Assembly: GCA_025093555.1 (NCBI GenBank)
Contig: JAIWNF010000044.1
Location: 248,001 to 312,000 of the forward strand
Length of the DNA: 64,000 bases
Origin: Circinella umbellata
Taxonomy: Eukaryota > Mucoromycota > Mucoromycetes > Mucorales > Lichtheimiaceae
Direction: 5' to 3'
Of the stretch, positions 13,401 through 25,000 are shown piece after piece. The notes under the pieces are model-generated. The model was not told the origin of the DNA. It did no database searches and saw nothing but the letters and a program-made list of their open reading frames with translations. How positions within the stretch are numbered: the stretch's first letter is position 1; each line of letters opens with the position of its first letter. A program made the translations under genes and the position numbers.

Positions 13401-15655
13401 GGATAACCTTGAGAACATTGACCATCTTTCATACAAATAGCATTCGGGTTGAGATTACCACATGGGCCATGTATCATAGAGCTTGTAACTGTGCGATATA
13501 ACTGAGGGTGTGTAGCAGAGTTTGGTAATTCGGCACATACAAATCGGTCATAATCAGCAGGATTGTGAGGTCGATCTTCATGATGTAAAATGAGCAATAT
13601 GTGAACATGGGGTAAGCCACGTTTTTGAAATTCAACAGTTGCAACATATCCAACAACACGACCAAAGCAATTAGATTCTTTGATGTGAGCCATCATCTCA
13701 GTGAGTTTCATATGAAAAACTCGAGAACATATATCAGGCCGATCAAATGCTTGTTGGCCAGGAAGAAGCTCAGATTGTATTTCCGGCCACTGTGGATTGC
13801 ATGTAAAAGTGATGAATAAGGTTGGGTTTCCTCTTTGACGAATAATCGCCAACCCATCCTGAAGCATTTGTTTCATGTATCGTGGACCTCCAGTGAAAGA
13901 TGATGGTAGAATAATAGAGCGACCAATTTGATGTGGATCCACATTATCACCAATGCCATTGTAAAGATCAGCACATAGATCATTCTGATTGTTAGTGATA
14001 TACTGAAGACGTGAAAACTCAATACGTGCATAGTTGTCAACAACGAATTGTTGGAAAAGACGATGAAAGTGATGATGATAGGTTGTATGACTACCATTAC
14101 GAATCATAAGCATATAGGAACAGTACTTGAGCAGCGTAATACTATTAGTTTGATTATCAGCACTTTGACATTGCATTCCAGGAGACCATGCATCATCACC
14201 AAAAGGAAACATAAGAACATAGTGAAGAGGTATATATGATGGATGAAGAGAACTTATAGTACGTAAACCTGACTGACGATCACGGATTACGATTTCATAA
14301 GGCAATGATTCACTATCCACTGTGTTTTCAACAATCATTGCAGCAACCTCAGGATAACTTTGTTGATCATAACGCCTACCCAAATTAGCCGCAGAACGGA
14401 TGACTACTTGAAGTGTTCCAATGGTCTGTCACCATAAGTTTCATGAGCATTCATTAAACCTCGTGCATATGGATTAGATTCCTGCATGACAGTCTGCAAA
14501 ATGGAGATTGTTTCATTACGAAGACCAGAAAATAATGTTTCTCGTCTCGCCAGTTGCTCTGCCTTGTCAGCAAAATATATTTGTGCAAATTTAGGTCTTT
14601 GCTGTTGAGATTGTTGTTGTTGCACTGATGGATCCTCCTGCTCGGCTGGTTGCTCGTCAGCTGCTTGTGATACAGGTGCCTGATTTTCTAATCTCAATGA
14701 TCCAATGTCATGGTACATAGTACCATTGATGCGAAACGTTGACACTCCACCTGATCTATTTGCCAAATCACGATCAAAATTTGCTTGGATAGATGCAAAT
14801 GCAAACATGTTGTTGTGAGCACGAATGTTGGTAAAAAAAGTCGTTGCTTGCCTCATCTTCAGCTGTTAAAAGATTGATGATTTGTTGTGGGTGACAGCGA
14901 GGTATAGGAAGAACAATTTTTCTGTGTGTGCAGCAAATGCTAAAAAGGGGACGGGTTCTTGAAGAAGTTGTAATCCGTTCTTCCATCCACATTTGAGCAT
15001 TACAAAACGTACAAATAGCATCCATACGGGAGAGCTTATGTTGGTGAAAATTCTCTCCTGGTGTATAACAGATGTTTGGACCAATGACATTTGCTGGATC
15101 AAATGGAAGAGTACATGCAAGTTGATATTCTGCTCCGTGATCAGATTCAATATTTGCATCGTTAAAAGGGCACAGTCGAGAAGTTCGTCAAGAATGACTG
15201 GGAGACCCGCAGCTAGTACATGTTTTTATAATTTCAACCTCTAATAATAGCTAGTTAATTGATATGACTTGAAGAAAGCATAAGATGTTTACTTTAGAAG
15301 CATACGTACCAATCGTTTCAGTGGTTTCATTTTGAACAGGTGGTTCTTGATTCTCTGTCGTTTGATTTTCACTTTGATTGCGTGAGTTGTAAGGACAATC
15401 ACGATGGGAAGCCCGCTGATGAGTGTTTGATCCACAGCAAGGGCAAGAACGTCTCTGGCTCGTAGATTCCAAAGGTTGCTCGGGTCCTTCGACAAAGACT
15501 GTTTCCTATATACAGACATACAGTAAAATAAGAACTTAAAATACCATATTCCCACCAACACATCCATACTAACACAAACTGTTACTAAAAATTTTAAGCA
15601 TACATTATTATAGAGTCTACGTCGTACATTACGTTCATTCTAGCGTTCTTCACGG

Positions 15656-15765
15656 ATCGGATCGGATCGGATGATAGGGCTATCCGCATCCGCATCCGCA
15701 AATACGGATGCGGATGCGGATACGGATGGTCGGATGCGGATGCGGATGCGGATGCGGATCGGATG
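15656..15765. repeat. GGATGC subterminal array, left
   Basis: Runs of GGATCG, GCATCC and GGATGC hexamers in both orientations, which could fold back on themselves. A matching array lies at 17,460-17,570. Confidence 0.8.
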
Positions 15766-17459
15766 GGTAGATGAAGTGTGTATGTATATTTTTTTTTGGC
15801 AGAAATACAATCGAAGTAGGAAGAACCGTCGTATTGTAGTGAATCAAAAAAAAGAGTGAAATAATCTATAATAAGTTTTGATTTGGAATGTAAAAAAAGG
15901 TATTGGATATTGTAAAAATTGTTATCGTGATTGATTTGTCTTTTCGTATATAAGTATAATATAGCGCGATTGGTTTAGATTGGTTCAGAATAAATAATGT
16001 ACTTCAAACTGGTTCAAAGAAACAAAATAGAAGCATATTTTAATAAACGATGGCAATTGTAGAAAAGTACATGGTAATTTTTATTATAAATATAAAAATA
16101 AAATAAATTAATCCGTAATGTAAAAGATAATATAGTAGATGAAAGCTTTTTATGAAGAGAAATATAAAAAATAGGGAAAAGAATACTTTTTGTTAAAAAA
16201 AGCTGAAATTTTAAATATAAAGTGCGCGTGCGCGTGAGTATATAGTATGGCTGTGTGTTGAAAAAAAAATTATGTGTGACAGCAAAAAAAAAAAAAGAAA
16301 ACCAAGCTTCTTCAATCAAATCTTCGTTACTCCATTTAACATAGTCATCTTTTTTAATAATGGAAAATAATGATCCCAAATGAAACAACTAAGTGTGGTA
16401 GTCTTTTTTTTTTATTATATTATTTTAATCACTCATCATCGTATCTATTTTACACGCGAACGGACATGTTCAATAACGCCAATAAGCATCTATTAGCTTA
16501 ACGATTACAATATTACATCTTTGCTCCACTAACTATTGTGGATTGAGTTTATAGACAAATATATTCTTTACAACAATCTACTTATTTACCAATGGATTTT
16601 AACAAATATTTTATTTAATCTTGGTCAATAAAACTATCTAATATACACATTGATAACCCTACAAAACAACTAGCATTACTCAATTTTATTATCAAAGCTC
16701 CTTCTTTTTTATATATCCCTATCTTTGACATAATTGCTTTTATATAACTGGACATTGTGCTTGACGATTGGTAAGTGGTACTACTCTTTCTTTTACACAC
16801 ATACTCTTTCTCCGAATTATATTACTATAATGTATTTGTTTACTAATGGTGGTAGTATTTTATTTTATTTTTGTTTGAGTAGATTTTATAACTTATGCAA
16901 ATAATCATTGAAAAAAAAGTGCTGCGGATATGGGTTGATATTACGGTTTATATACTTGGATTTGGATGATGAATATTTGGATGATGAATATTTGGACTGT
17001 ACAAAATAGAGAGAGTATTGGAGTTTATAATTATATTATATATATCACTATGGTAATACAAATATCAAATAAACTATTCTAGATGTCTTCTTCAACAATG
17101 GTTATTTTTTTTATTTGCTATTCTTCGTTTTGGAAAGGGACAAATATTAGTATTATTATGAAATAATATAGGAAATGTTGTGACATAAATAATTTGAGGA
17201 ATAATATGTTATAAGAAATATAATGAATAGGGATCAAGTAATAACATTTCAACATCTTTGGGATTAGATCATTTCCAAAAGTTTAGATCTAAAAAGTTTG
17301 ATGAATCTTCGAGTTGATAAAATAATATTTGTCACATTTATTGACTTGCTACACTTACATTAAAAATGCGGCACACTTTTTCAATCTAATATTTTTATGT
17401 TTTTTTTATAAACACCTATAAAAAAACCCATTACCACTTTCAATCTTTCGGATGACTGC

Positions 17460-17570
17460 ATCATCGGATCGGATGATACACCCATCCGCATCCGCATCCG
17501 CATCCGTAAAGACCCATCCGCATCCGCAAGTTCGGATGCGGATGCGGATCGGATGAGCGGATGTCGGATG
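17460..17570. repeat. GGATGC subterminal array, right
   Basis: Inverted counterpart of the array at 15,656-15,765, inside the right end of the hAT-like element. Confidence 0.8.
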
Positions 17571-18018
17571 AGATGAAGAACGCTAGTTCATTCAAAGGAC
17601 AATCAGAATGAGTTCTACGCAAATGAGAATTTGATCCACAAATACAGATGCGATTATCTTCGTGTTGATTTTGCTATTTAACATGGTTTTTGAGAAAAAA
17701 AATTATCGAGAATAACAGGAAACAATATTTTATCAGTATATTGGTTCCTCTAAGGAGAAATGAAATCTAATCATTGAGATTTACGTACGTTCTGAGCGCT
17801 CATTATTAAATAGTATGACCGTTAAAAAAAAAATTAAAAGTAATGCGAGAGTTGAAGAGATTTAAAATTATTTTGACAGGTGAAGAGACTTGATAATAAT
17901 CAGTAAAGAGCAAATTATTTTCGAGGTACAGTGGCGAAAAAAAAGGAAGGAGATGGTCGGGGTTTTATGAATTACCAAAAGCGTTAATTATAACGACCAT
18001 TTGTCTTTTAATAGTAGA

Positions 18019-18165
18019 CTAGCAGTTTCTGTCTCGCTTCGCTCGACTGAATGAGCCACTTCGCTTCGCTTCGTGTCATTCAACGGGTCCACGTCGCAAG
18101 GGGGGTAAACCCCCCCTTGACCCCCCCATTGGGGGCAAGCCCCCAAACCCCCACTCCATTACACG
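18019..18165 (-). repeat. Helitron 2 3' terminus: CTAG, hairpin block and C-rich palindromes
   Basis: CTAG at the tip, then TGAATGA ... TCATTCA around a CGCTTCGCTTCG core. Next come runs such as AAGGGGGGTAAACCCCCC and GGGGGCAAGCCCCC that can form strong hairpins. CACGTCGCAAGGGG and the C-runs are shared with the block at 23,524-23,650. Confidence 0.75.
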
Positions 18166-18395
18166 CTCAAAGCTGCATTCGAGGAAGTCATACAAATATA
18201 TATTTCTTCTTTTCACCTATCTAGTTAAAAGTATTTCTCTTTTGCTTTACAAAAATACAATTCTACTTATAAAAACTTACCTTATGTAACATACTAAGAA
18301 TGAGATTTATTTAGGAGAGTAATGTTTATGGTTAAGGAAATATATAAAGAGTAAAGAGAGAACAAATAAAAATAGAAAAAGTGATGTAAGAGTGA

Positions 18396-21300
18396 TTAAT
18401 TTGTAGAGATGTAATCGTAAAGCGAAAGTACTTCTGTGTATACAACATTCCTCGTGTATTTACCTTCCTGACCATTAATGGTTGATTCATCACGGTCTAA
18501 TGTAATAAAGATCGAATTTGGTGTTCTTACTCGTGAAAAAGCGACATATAATAACCCATGAGTGAAGACAGGGCTTGGCAAATAAAGACCAATGGTGTCG
18601 AAAGTTTGTCCTTGAGCTTTGTTGATTGTCATTGAAAATGCAAGACGTATTGGGAATTGGGTGCATTGGAATTCAATAGGACACTCACTTTTTTTTGATG
18701 TGATGGTAATGCGAGGCAATAAAACTATTTCACCTATATGTGTGCCAGTGGCAATTTGAGCTTCAATAACATTTCGACGAAAAGATATACAAATTAGACG
18801 TGTTCCATTACAGAGGCCTTGTGAAGTATTAAGATTACGTAAAAGCATGACAGGACATCCTGGTTTGAGTTTTAGTGTATGTGGGGGAAGACCAGATGGA
18901 GAAAGAGAATTTAAAATTTCGGTTGGATATGACAGAGATTCTTCTGGATCAACCATGCTATCAGCACTTAAATATTCCTCAGTTGTTCTGGGAAATTTTG
19001 ATTCTAAAATGGTTTCGTTAATTGTTGCTACGTCAACATTTTTTGGTGTGAGGATAGCTCGTGACATTAGAAATTTGCGAGAAGGAATAGTAGAGAGCAT
19101 ATCACCATATATTGTGTCAATCAGAGTTAAAAGGTTGTATCCAGGCATTAACATGGAATTACGAAGCTTAATACGATCCTCAGTTTCTGGAGCAATTTGC
19201 TCTCTGTTTTCACCTATTCGTAATAAATACTCTGCAAATTCTCGTAGCTGTTCAGAGTTGTGAGTGTTGTTTGCTTGCTGGACACGCATATTAGTTTGAA
19301 GACGACATACTTGCGTATGACGCCATATACTTGATCTTTTCAAACTTTGAGCAACAATTTGTGCGCGTGATGCATTGGGAATAACAGGTAAAACCTAAGA
19401 GAAATATTGAAAATAAAATTAGGTATAACAATATAATAGATATTATCAACCTAACTTTAAATGCTAATTAACTTATTATACCTGACGAAAGTCACCGCCG
19501 AAAACAATTAGTTTTCCACCAAAAGGTACGTGTTCTAAGGCAGGGTCTACAGATTTCATCAAATCCTGCATACTGCGATTACCACATTCAATAAGATCCT
19601 TACTGATCATTGAAGCTTCATCCCATATAATTAAAGTCATTAATTTTAAAAGCTGTGCTGTGGCAGATCGCGGAGTAAATGAACAAAATGATGTGTGATC
19701 AAGGTCAAGAGGAATCTTAAATAAAGAGTGAGCAGTTCTACCACCTTCCATTAAAAGTGCAGCAGTACCACTGGTTGCGACAGCAAGAGCAATGTCACCT
19801 TGACGTCTGACACGATCAAGAAGAGCATTAAATATATAAGTTTTTCCTGTGCCACCAGGACCATCAACAAAGTAAACTTTAGGCTCAGTATTTGGACGTT
19901 CTAAAGCATTGCATACATTGTCGAATACATTTTGTTGATCATTGTTAAAATTGAGCACTGGTGCGGGATGAAGATTTAATCTTTCAGCAATGTCGCGTTG
20001 TTGACGAATAAGAAAAGGTTCAGCTGGTTGTTGATTGTTATCATTTTGTTGGGTTCTATCAGGAAGAGTGAAACCATCGAATTCCGTGAGTGATCGTGAT
20101 GTAGTTGCCATGATAGATTCAATTGCAAGTAGTGCTTGGCCATATACATGATCGGATTCTGGTAGAGATTGATCATTTGCTTCATTTCTTGCAGTATGTA
20201 AAAAATCTTCAGAAAGATTTGAACGATAAGCCATCCATAAAGCATATGGATCTTCTGGAGTGCAATAAGTTAGGATGACAGAGAAGAGCTGTCTTAGAGC
20301 AGCAGGAAGCTGGTACGATGATGCTTGTTCTAAGCAATCTTCCCATTCTTGCTGTCCAGTAAGTAGTCCGCGCCTTCTTGCAGCAGCTTGAAATGATGGC
20401 ATGAGCTCATTTTCAACCGTTTTAAGTTCATCAAAGGACGTTGCTCCAGGAACATGATACAATAGTAATCTGAGATGATATTTTTCTACTTGACTTGGAG
20501 AAACAGCATACATACGTCCAATAGTAGCACCATGACCTCGTTCATGAATTTTCCAATGACGATCAGATTTTACAAAAACATAATTCTCTGGAAAGTCAGG
20601 ATACAGTACGTGCCGACCATCCTCATTTTCGATGTTGTAATTAAACCAAGCTGTTAAAGTTGTTTCATGTACACGATCAGCAACAGTTCCTGGATCATCT
20701 TGTTCATTGAAATATGCCAGCTGTTCATCTTCAAGGTGTATAGCTAAGCGTTGGTGGTTTGGAAATTCCTTATGTAAAGAGAATGAGAAGAGACGCCAGC
20801 AGCCTTCGCATGCAGAAACATATCTTGCATCAAGATATGTTTTAATTTCATTAATAGATGGATCGGCTTGTTCGTTTGCTGTACTTTGAGCATTTGATTG
20901 TCGCTGATTCTGAGATACCACCACTGCTGCACGATCATGACCCTTATACACATACTTATAAACATACTCGATGGAAGCAATCGAAGTACATATTTCTACA
21001 TTAATGTGAGCATCATATTTGGTACACAAATATATATTGTGAGGTACTACCCATCGATTATCCATCCGAACACTATTTTTATGGACATGATCGTTGTTGT
21101 TTCTACGTCGCCTATAAATGGGATACCCGTTTTCGCTCATACTTGTTTCATCTGAAAACTGCTTTGAAAAACGTTTTGAACATGCACCACCTTGCATACA
21201 TGGTGATCGAGAATTAAGGTCTCCGCAAGGCCCATGCATCATTAACCTTTCTACTGTTGCACGTGCAGCTGGATATTGATCAGCATTGGGAAGTTCGGCT

Positions 21301-23361
21301 GATACAATGTCGTCAACATGTTCAGGTGTTCGTGGTTTATCACTTTGTGCAAGGATGAGTAAAATATGCGCATGTGGAAGACCACGCTTTTGAAATTCCA
21401 CAGTATGTACGTGTCCAATCACTTTACCAAGAACCATGCTTTTTGTAAGATCATGCATTAATGCTTTGAGTTTCATTTTAAACACACGCACACATATATC
21501 AGGTCGCTCTGCTGCTGTCTGTCCTGGGAGAAGGGAATCTTGGATCTCATGCCATCTGGGATTTGTGGTCATGGTAACAAATATATCTGGTTTTCCAAAG
21601 CGTCGTACAATACTCATGGCGTCCTGATAAAGTTGTTTCATATGACGTGGACCTCCAATAAAAGATGATGGCAGTATAACTCGCTTACCAACATTAGCCA
21701 TATCATTATCACCAAGATCGACAGCATCTGCAACACTTTTATACAAATCTGAACGTAGTTTGTCCTGATTGCTCCTGATATAATTAAGACGCTCAGACTC
21801 CACCTTGGCATACATGTCTGTAATATACTGCTGAAACAGCTTACCAAAGCGATGCAAATCATTCGGTTCTTCATTGTTATCATTATTGCTATGTATCATC
21901 AAACGGTATTTATACCAATCCATGCTTGTTACGCGACTGCCATCAATACACTGTGCTCCAATGTTCTAACCCTCGTCACCTAAATATTATATTTGTTAAT
22001 AAGCAGATATCCTTAACTTTATACTAAGCATAATAATAATATGGTAAATGACCATTTAAGCTACCTTGTGGAAACATCAACACATAGTGCATGGCATCAT
22101 AGAAGCGATGATTAACTGATATCCGTTGCATTTGATTTGATCGAGTTTGCACTATAATATCACGATCTCCACTCTGACCTTCGTGACCACCATCCACAAT
22201 TAATAGCCCAACCTCGTCTCCTGTTGGTCTATTGTAGCGTTGTTGATCCGGTGTACCTTCTGCGTGAATTACCAATGTAACATCACTTACATCTTCATCT
22301 CTCAACCGGGTAGCCATATTATTGAAAGCTTGAGCAAATGGGCAGATACGATGCATTAATGTTTGTAATGTGTTTAAGACCTCCATGTCGATTGAGGCAT
22401 TAGTATGATTGTGACGTATTTCCAATTGTCTCTCCATGGATGGATCATGAACATAGATTTGTGCAAAAGCTGGTGTATCTTGATCCGTGTTTGGGAGCAA
22501 AGAACCAATCAGATGATACACCTCACCATGGATACGGAAATTATAAGCACCACCACGCGAATTTGCAACGGTGTGATCGATACTGGCACCAAGTGACGCG
22601 AAGCTCAATGCATTGTTATACGCACGAATATTAGAACGGAAATTCTTTGACGCAGTATCATTACCACGTAGTAGCTGAGCTATTTCTGCTGGAGTAGGAC
22701 TCAATGGTGAAAGACTGATAGAGCCTTTGTTACAGCATAAGTGGAACTCAGGTATCCTATTAGATGAACTTCCCACACGTTCCAAAACCCACATATGTGC
22801 CTGGCAATGGCTGCACTGACGATCCATTAATCCAAGTGAATGACGTTCAGGGATATGATTTAAGGAAACAGGTCCAAGAACGATGGGGGCCTATTAAAAT
22901 AAAGATTTTTTAAGTAAAAACAAAAAACGAAAACATAATATAAGATGAAAAGGTTTCTTTTAAAAAAAAAGTCTGTTATTACTACTTGAGGTTCCATTAC
23001 AACGGTAGCTTCCAAATTTGCAGGGTTATTTGCAGGGTTAGCTGCACATTGACGCGACGTTCTTCATGAATGGCCAATTTGGCCACAACTTGGACATTGA
23101 GGTTCTGACTATTACCATTATGGATCAAGAATTAGAAATTGCATTCTTTCTCCTCTCTCTATCCCAACTAATAGTACTTACGATTTGCTGTTGCAAAGAA
23201 CTACCGTTATTACTTGAATGGTTTCTTTGTTCCTGATCATTCACAAAAATGATTTCATTCTCGGTACGAATGCTTAATCGAGCTGGATTCATCAAGCAAT
23301 CTCGGTGAGTTCTACGGGAATGTCCGGGCTGATGGCATGAAGGGCAAATTGGAGTGCTCAT
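18396..23361 (-). pseudogene. Helitron 2 Rep/PIF1-like helicase gene (1,542 codons, two nonsense codons)
   Basis: Exons 23361-23182, 23108-22986, 22890-22065, 21979-19482 and 19394-18396 sum to 4,626 nt with every phase matching. Order in the protein: CCHC knuckle (CPSCHQPGHSRRTHRDC), second knuckle (CPSCGQIGHS then TGA), Helitron N domain (YVLMFPQG), HUH Rep nuclease (KRGLPHAHILLIL; Tyr pair in IEYVYKYVYKG), and SF1 helicase with Walker A GPGGTGKT, Walker B LIIWDEASM, FGGDFRQ, INKAQGQTFD and LYVAFSRV. Length is normal for a Helitron transposase. Only TGA at 23064-23066 and TAG at 21966-21968 interrupt it, and both can be explained by one C-to-T change (CGA, TGG). The start is the first ATG, 162 bp from the 5' terminus. 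Confidence 0.88.
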
Positions 23362-23523
23362 TTTATAAATATATTGCAGGTTGTAAAATAAAATTGTAAA
23401 AAAACGTTAAGGAAAAAGCTTTATTATTATGAATATTAATTATACAGGTCGGTGTTGTTAAGCTGAGTCTAAGAATTTCCTTTTTTAGGTTTTATAAAAA
23501 TCTAAACTTTTTAGTAGTATAGA

Positions 23524-25000
23524 CTAGCGTTTGCCTGCCTCGCTTTGCTTCAGCTGAATGAGCCCCTACGCTTCGCTTCGGGTCATTCAACGGAAAACAC
23601 GTCGCAAGGGGGTAAGCCCCCCTTGAACCCCCAAAAAGGCGCTTCGCGCCTGGTAGTGACGATGCCCAAGGCTGTATAGTTGTTTTGTGGATCCAGTCAA
23701 ATAAAGAAATAGAGTGTGATAGTATAGCAATAAGATGTCTTTACAGTTGAATAATGACATTTTATTAAACGAAAAGCAAAAAAATTAAATAATATTAATG
23801 CTATGACTGTATAATTTACTACTATGGTAATAATATGGTGAGAATTACGTACTTTAGTTTTGTAATAATTACTGTCTTTGATAGATAAAAAAAAATTAAA
23901 AGGGAGTGGGTTATTATTTATCGATCAGAGAGTATAATATTATTTACTGACACATTAACAGGTTGTTCAAGAAATTTCTGGAATTTAATAAAAAAGGAAC
24001 AAAATATATAAAAGTTAATAAAAGTAGGGTTGGTCTTATCGAATTTTTACAAAAGTACGTAAGGGTCATTGTTGAAAGAAACATTAATAACTTAAGATAA
24101 TGGATTCAATGTGTAAAAAATCATTATGAAAATGAAGGAGAAGGTGGAAGAGAAGAGGGAGGGAATATTTCATGATAGTCAATACGTATGTTTGTAATAA
24201 GGCGATAAGCTTGCCTATCCTAATTAGCGATTATAAACAAATCTCTGTAATCTGTAACGCGTCAAAAGGCAATATATAGCTGATCATGCGAAAACATCTG
24301 ATCAGGAAGATATGCATAAACATGTGTTAATGGTTAACCTTGCGATTAGTTTATACTAACAAAAAGCAAGTTTAGGTGGAAATTATTCTCGAGATACTTC
24401 ACGCAGTAACCCAGAAGATTGTGAAGAGCTGATAAGCTTAATTCGTGGTAGATGGACACGATTTCCAACATAAATTTTACCTGTCTCGGCTAGTATGAAG
24501 TGTGAATCCAGTTTCCTGAAAATTACTTTTGTTTTGTTACAAAGACCTTGTGCTGGATTCAAGAATAACAGGTCGGTAGAATTTTGGATGAAGTTAATGG
24601 GGTGGAAATACTATCAAATTTAAACAAAATATAAAAGAAAAGCGGCTATGCTGAATAAATAACTTGTAATAATTATTTAATATAACAGAAACGTAGCAGA
24701 TTAACTTGTAAATATTTGCATTAATTGCGGAAGCTGTCTTTTCTTTTTAGCAGATATGTGTGTTAGCTATGTAAAATAGACATTATAGTGGTTAAAAACT
24801 CGGCAGAAATTTGATTACGTAGTATGTCCTTCAGTAGGATTTGTATCTGCACCCAAATATTCATGACATTTAACCTGGAAATAAGTCATTGGCGGCACCA
24901 TTAATAAATTCGACCATAGCAGTTTTTGCTTAAATATTGTTCTTCAGCAAAATATTTCAGATTAACTGTTATATTGCTATTCCTTTAAATTTTGAGTTTA
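23524..25000 (-). mobile_element. Helitron 3, decayed (minus strand)
   Basis: The 3' end is CTAG at 23527-23524, followed inward by the same hairpin and C-rich block as Helitron 2. A decayed helicase gene lies at 24,170-24,930. The 5' end was not found, so the right boundary is a minimum estimate. Confidence 0.6.
24170..24930 (-). pseudogene. Decayed Helitron helicase C-terminus
   Basis: In scattered frames the minus strand still reads recognisable helicase pieces: EFINGAANDLFPG, NPAQGLCNKTKVIFRKLDS, NRVHLPRIKLISSS, MFSHDQLYIAF followed by TGA in place of Ser, then RVTDYRDLFIIAN followed by TAG. These match the order in Helitrons 1 and 2 (pG, GLCNGT, LPRI, LYVAFSR). There are many stops and frameshifts, and the Rep half is not visible. 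Confidence 0.7.

Larger units (their letters stand above)
15641..17585. mobile_element. Non-autonomous hAT-like element, 1,945 bp
   Basis: Ends are TAGCGTTCTTCA at 15641-15652 and its complement TGAAGAACGCTA at 17574-17585. GTTCATTC is duplicated at 15633-15640 and 17586-17593. An 8-bp TSD and a TAGNG start are typical of hAT elements. Just inside each end lies an array of GGATGC/GCATCC units (about 15,656-15,765 and 17,460-17,570). The AT-rich centre has no transposase frame I can support. Removing the element and one TSD restores a 39-codon zinc-knuckle exon of Helitron 1. Confidence 0.85.
10691..17803 (-). pseudogene. Helitron 1 Rep/helicase gene, disrupted
   Basis: Exons 17803-17789 (MSAQN), 17673-17594 continued at 15640-15604 after the hAT insertion, 15505-15310, and 15240-10691. 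Three CCHC-type knuckles come first (CICGSNSHLRRTHSDC; CPCCGSNTHQRASHRDC; CTSCGSPSHS then a stop). They are followed by the Helitron N domain, the HUH motif GLPHVHILLIL with a Tyr pair (IKYLCKYLTKG), then a PIF1-like helicase: Walker A NGPGGTGKS, Walker B LIIWDEA, motif IHKSQGQSL and YVALSRA. Damage: TGA 15188-15190, a T-run frameshift at about 14833-14839, a frameshift near 14430, and stops at 12803-12805, 12059-12061 and 11654-11656. From 14383 to 10691 all open pieces share one frame. The product would unwind DNA and nick at the Helitron ends; this copy cannot make it. Confidence 0.85.
10390..18018 (-). mobile_element. Helitron 1 (minus strand), split by a hAT-like element
   Basis: The 5' end, read on the minus strand, is TCTACTATTAAAAGAC starting at 18018, directly next to the 3' CTAG of Helitron 2. 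The 3' region near 10,390-10,480 has the same CGCTTCGCT-rich hairpin block found at the ends of Helitrons 2 and 3, but a terminal CTRR cannot be identified there, so the 3' boundary is approximate. It encodes a Rep/helicase protein on the minus strand. A 1,945-bp hAT-like insertion plus an 8-bp TSD lie between exon halves. Confidence 0.75.
18019..23523 (-). mobile_element. Helitron 2 (minus strand), nearly intact, 5.5 kb
   Basis: The minus-strand 5' end is TCTATACTACTAAAAAG starting at 23523. The 3' end is CTAG at 18022-18019, with A at 18018 on the plus strand as expected for A^T insertion. Both ends abut neighbouring Helitrons with no spacer. The 3' region has a CGCTTCGCT hairpin block followed by a C-rich palindromic stretch (about 18,095-18,160). 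One Rep/helicase gene occupies most of the element. Confidence 0.85.

Noticed and set aside
18095..18165. C-rich stretch considered as telomere-like or G-quadruplex promoter
   Set aside because: The same sequence recurs at the 3' end of Helitron 3, so it is part of the Helitron terminus.
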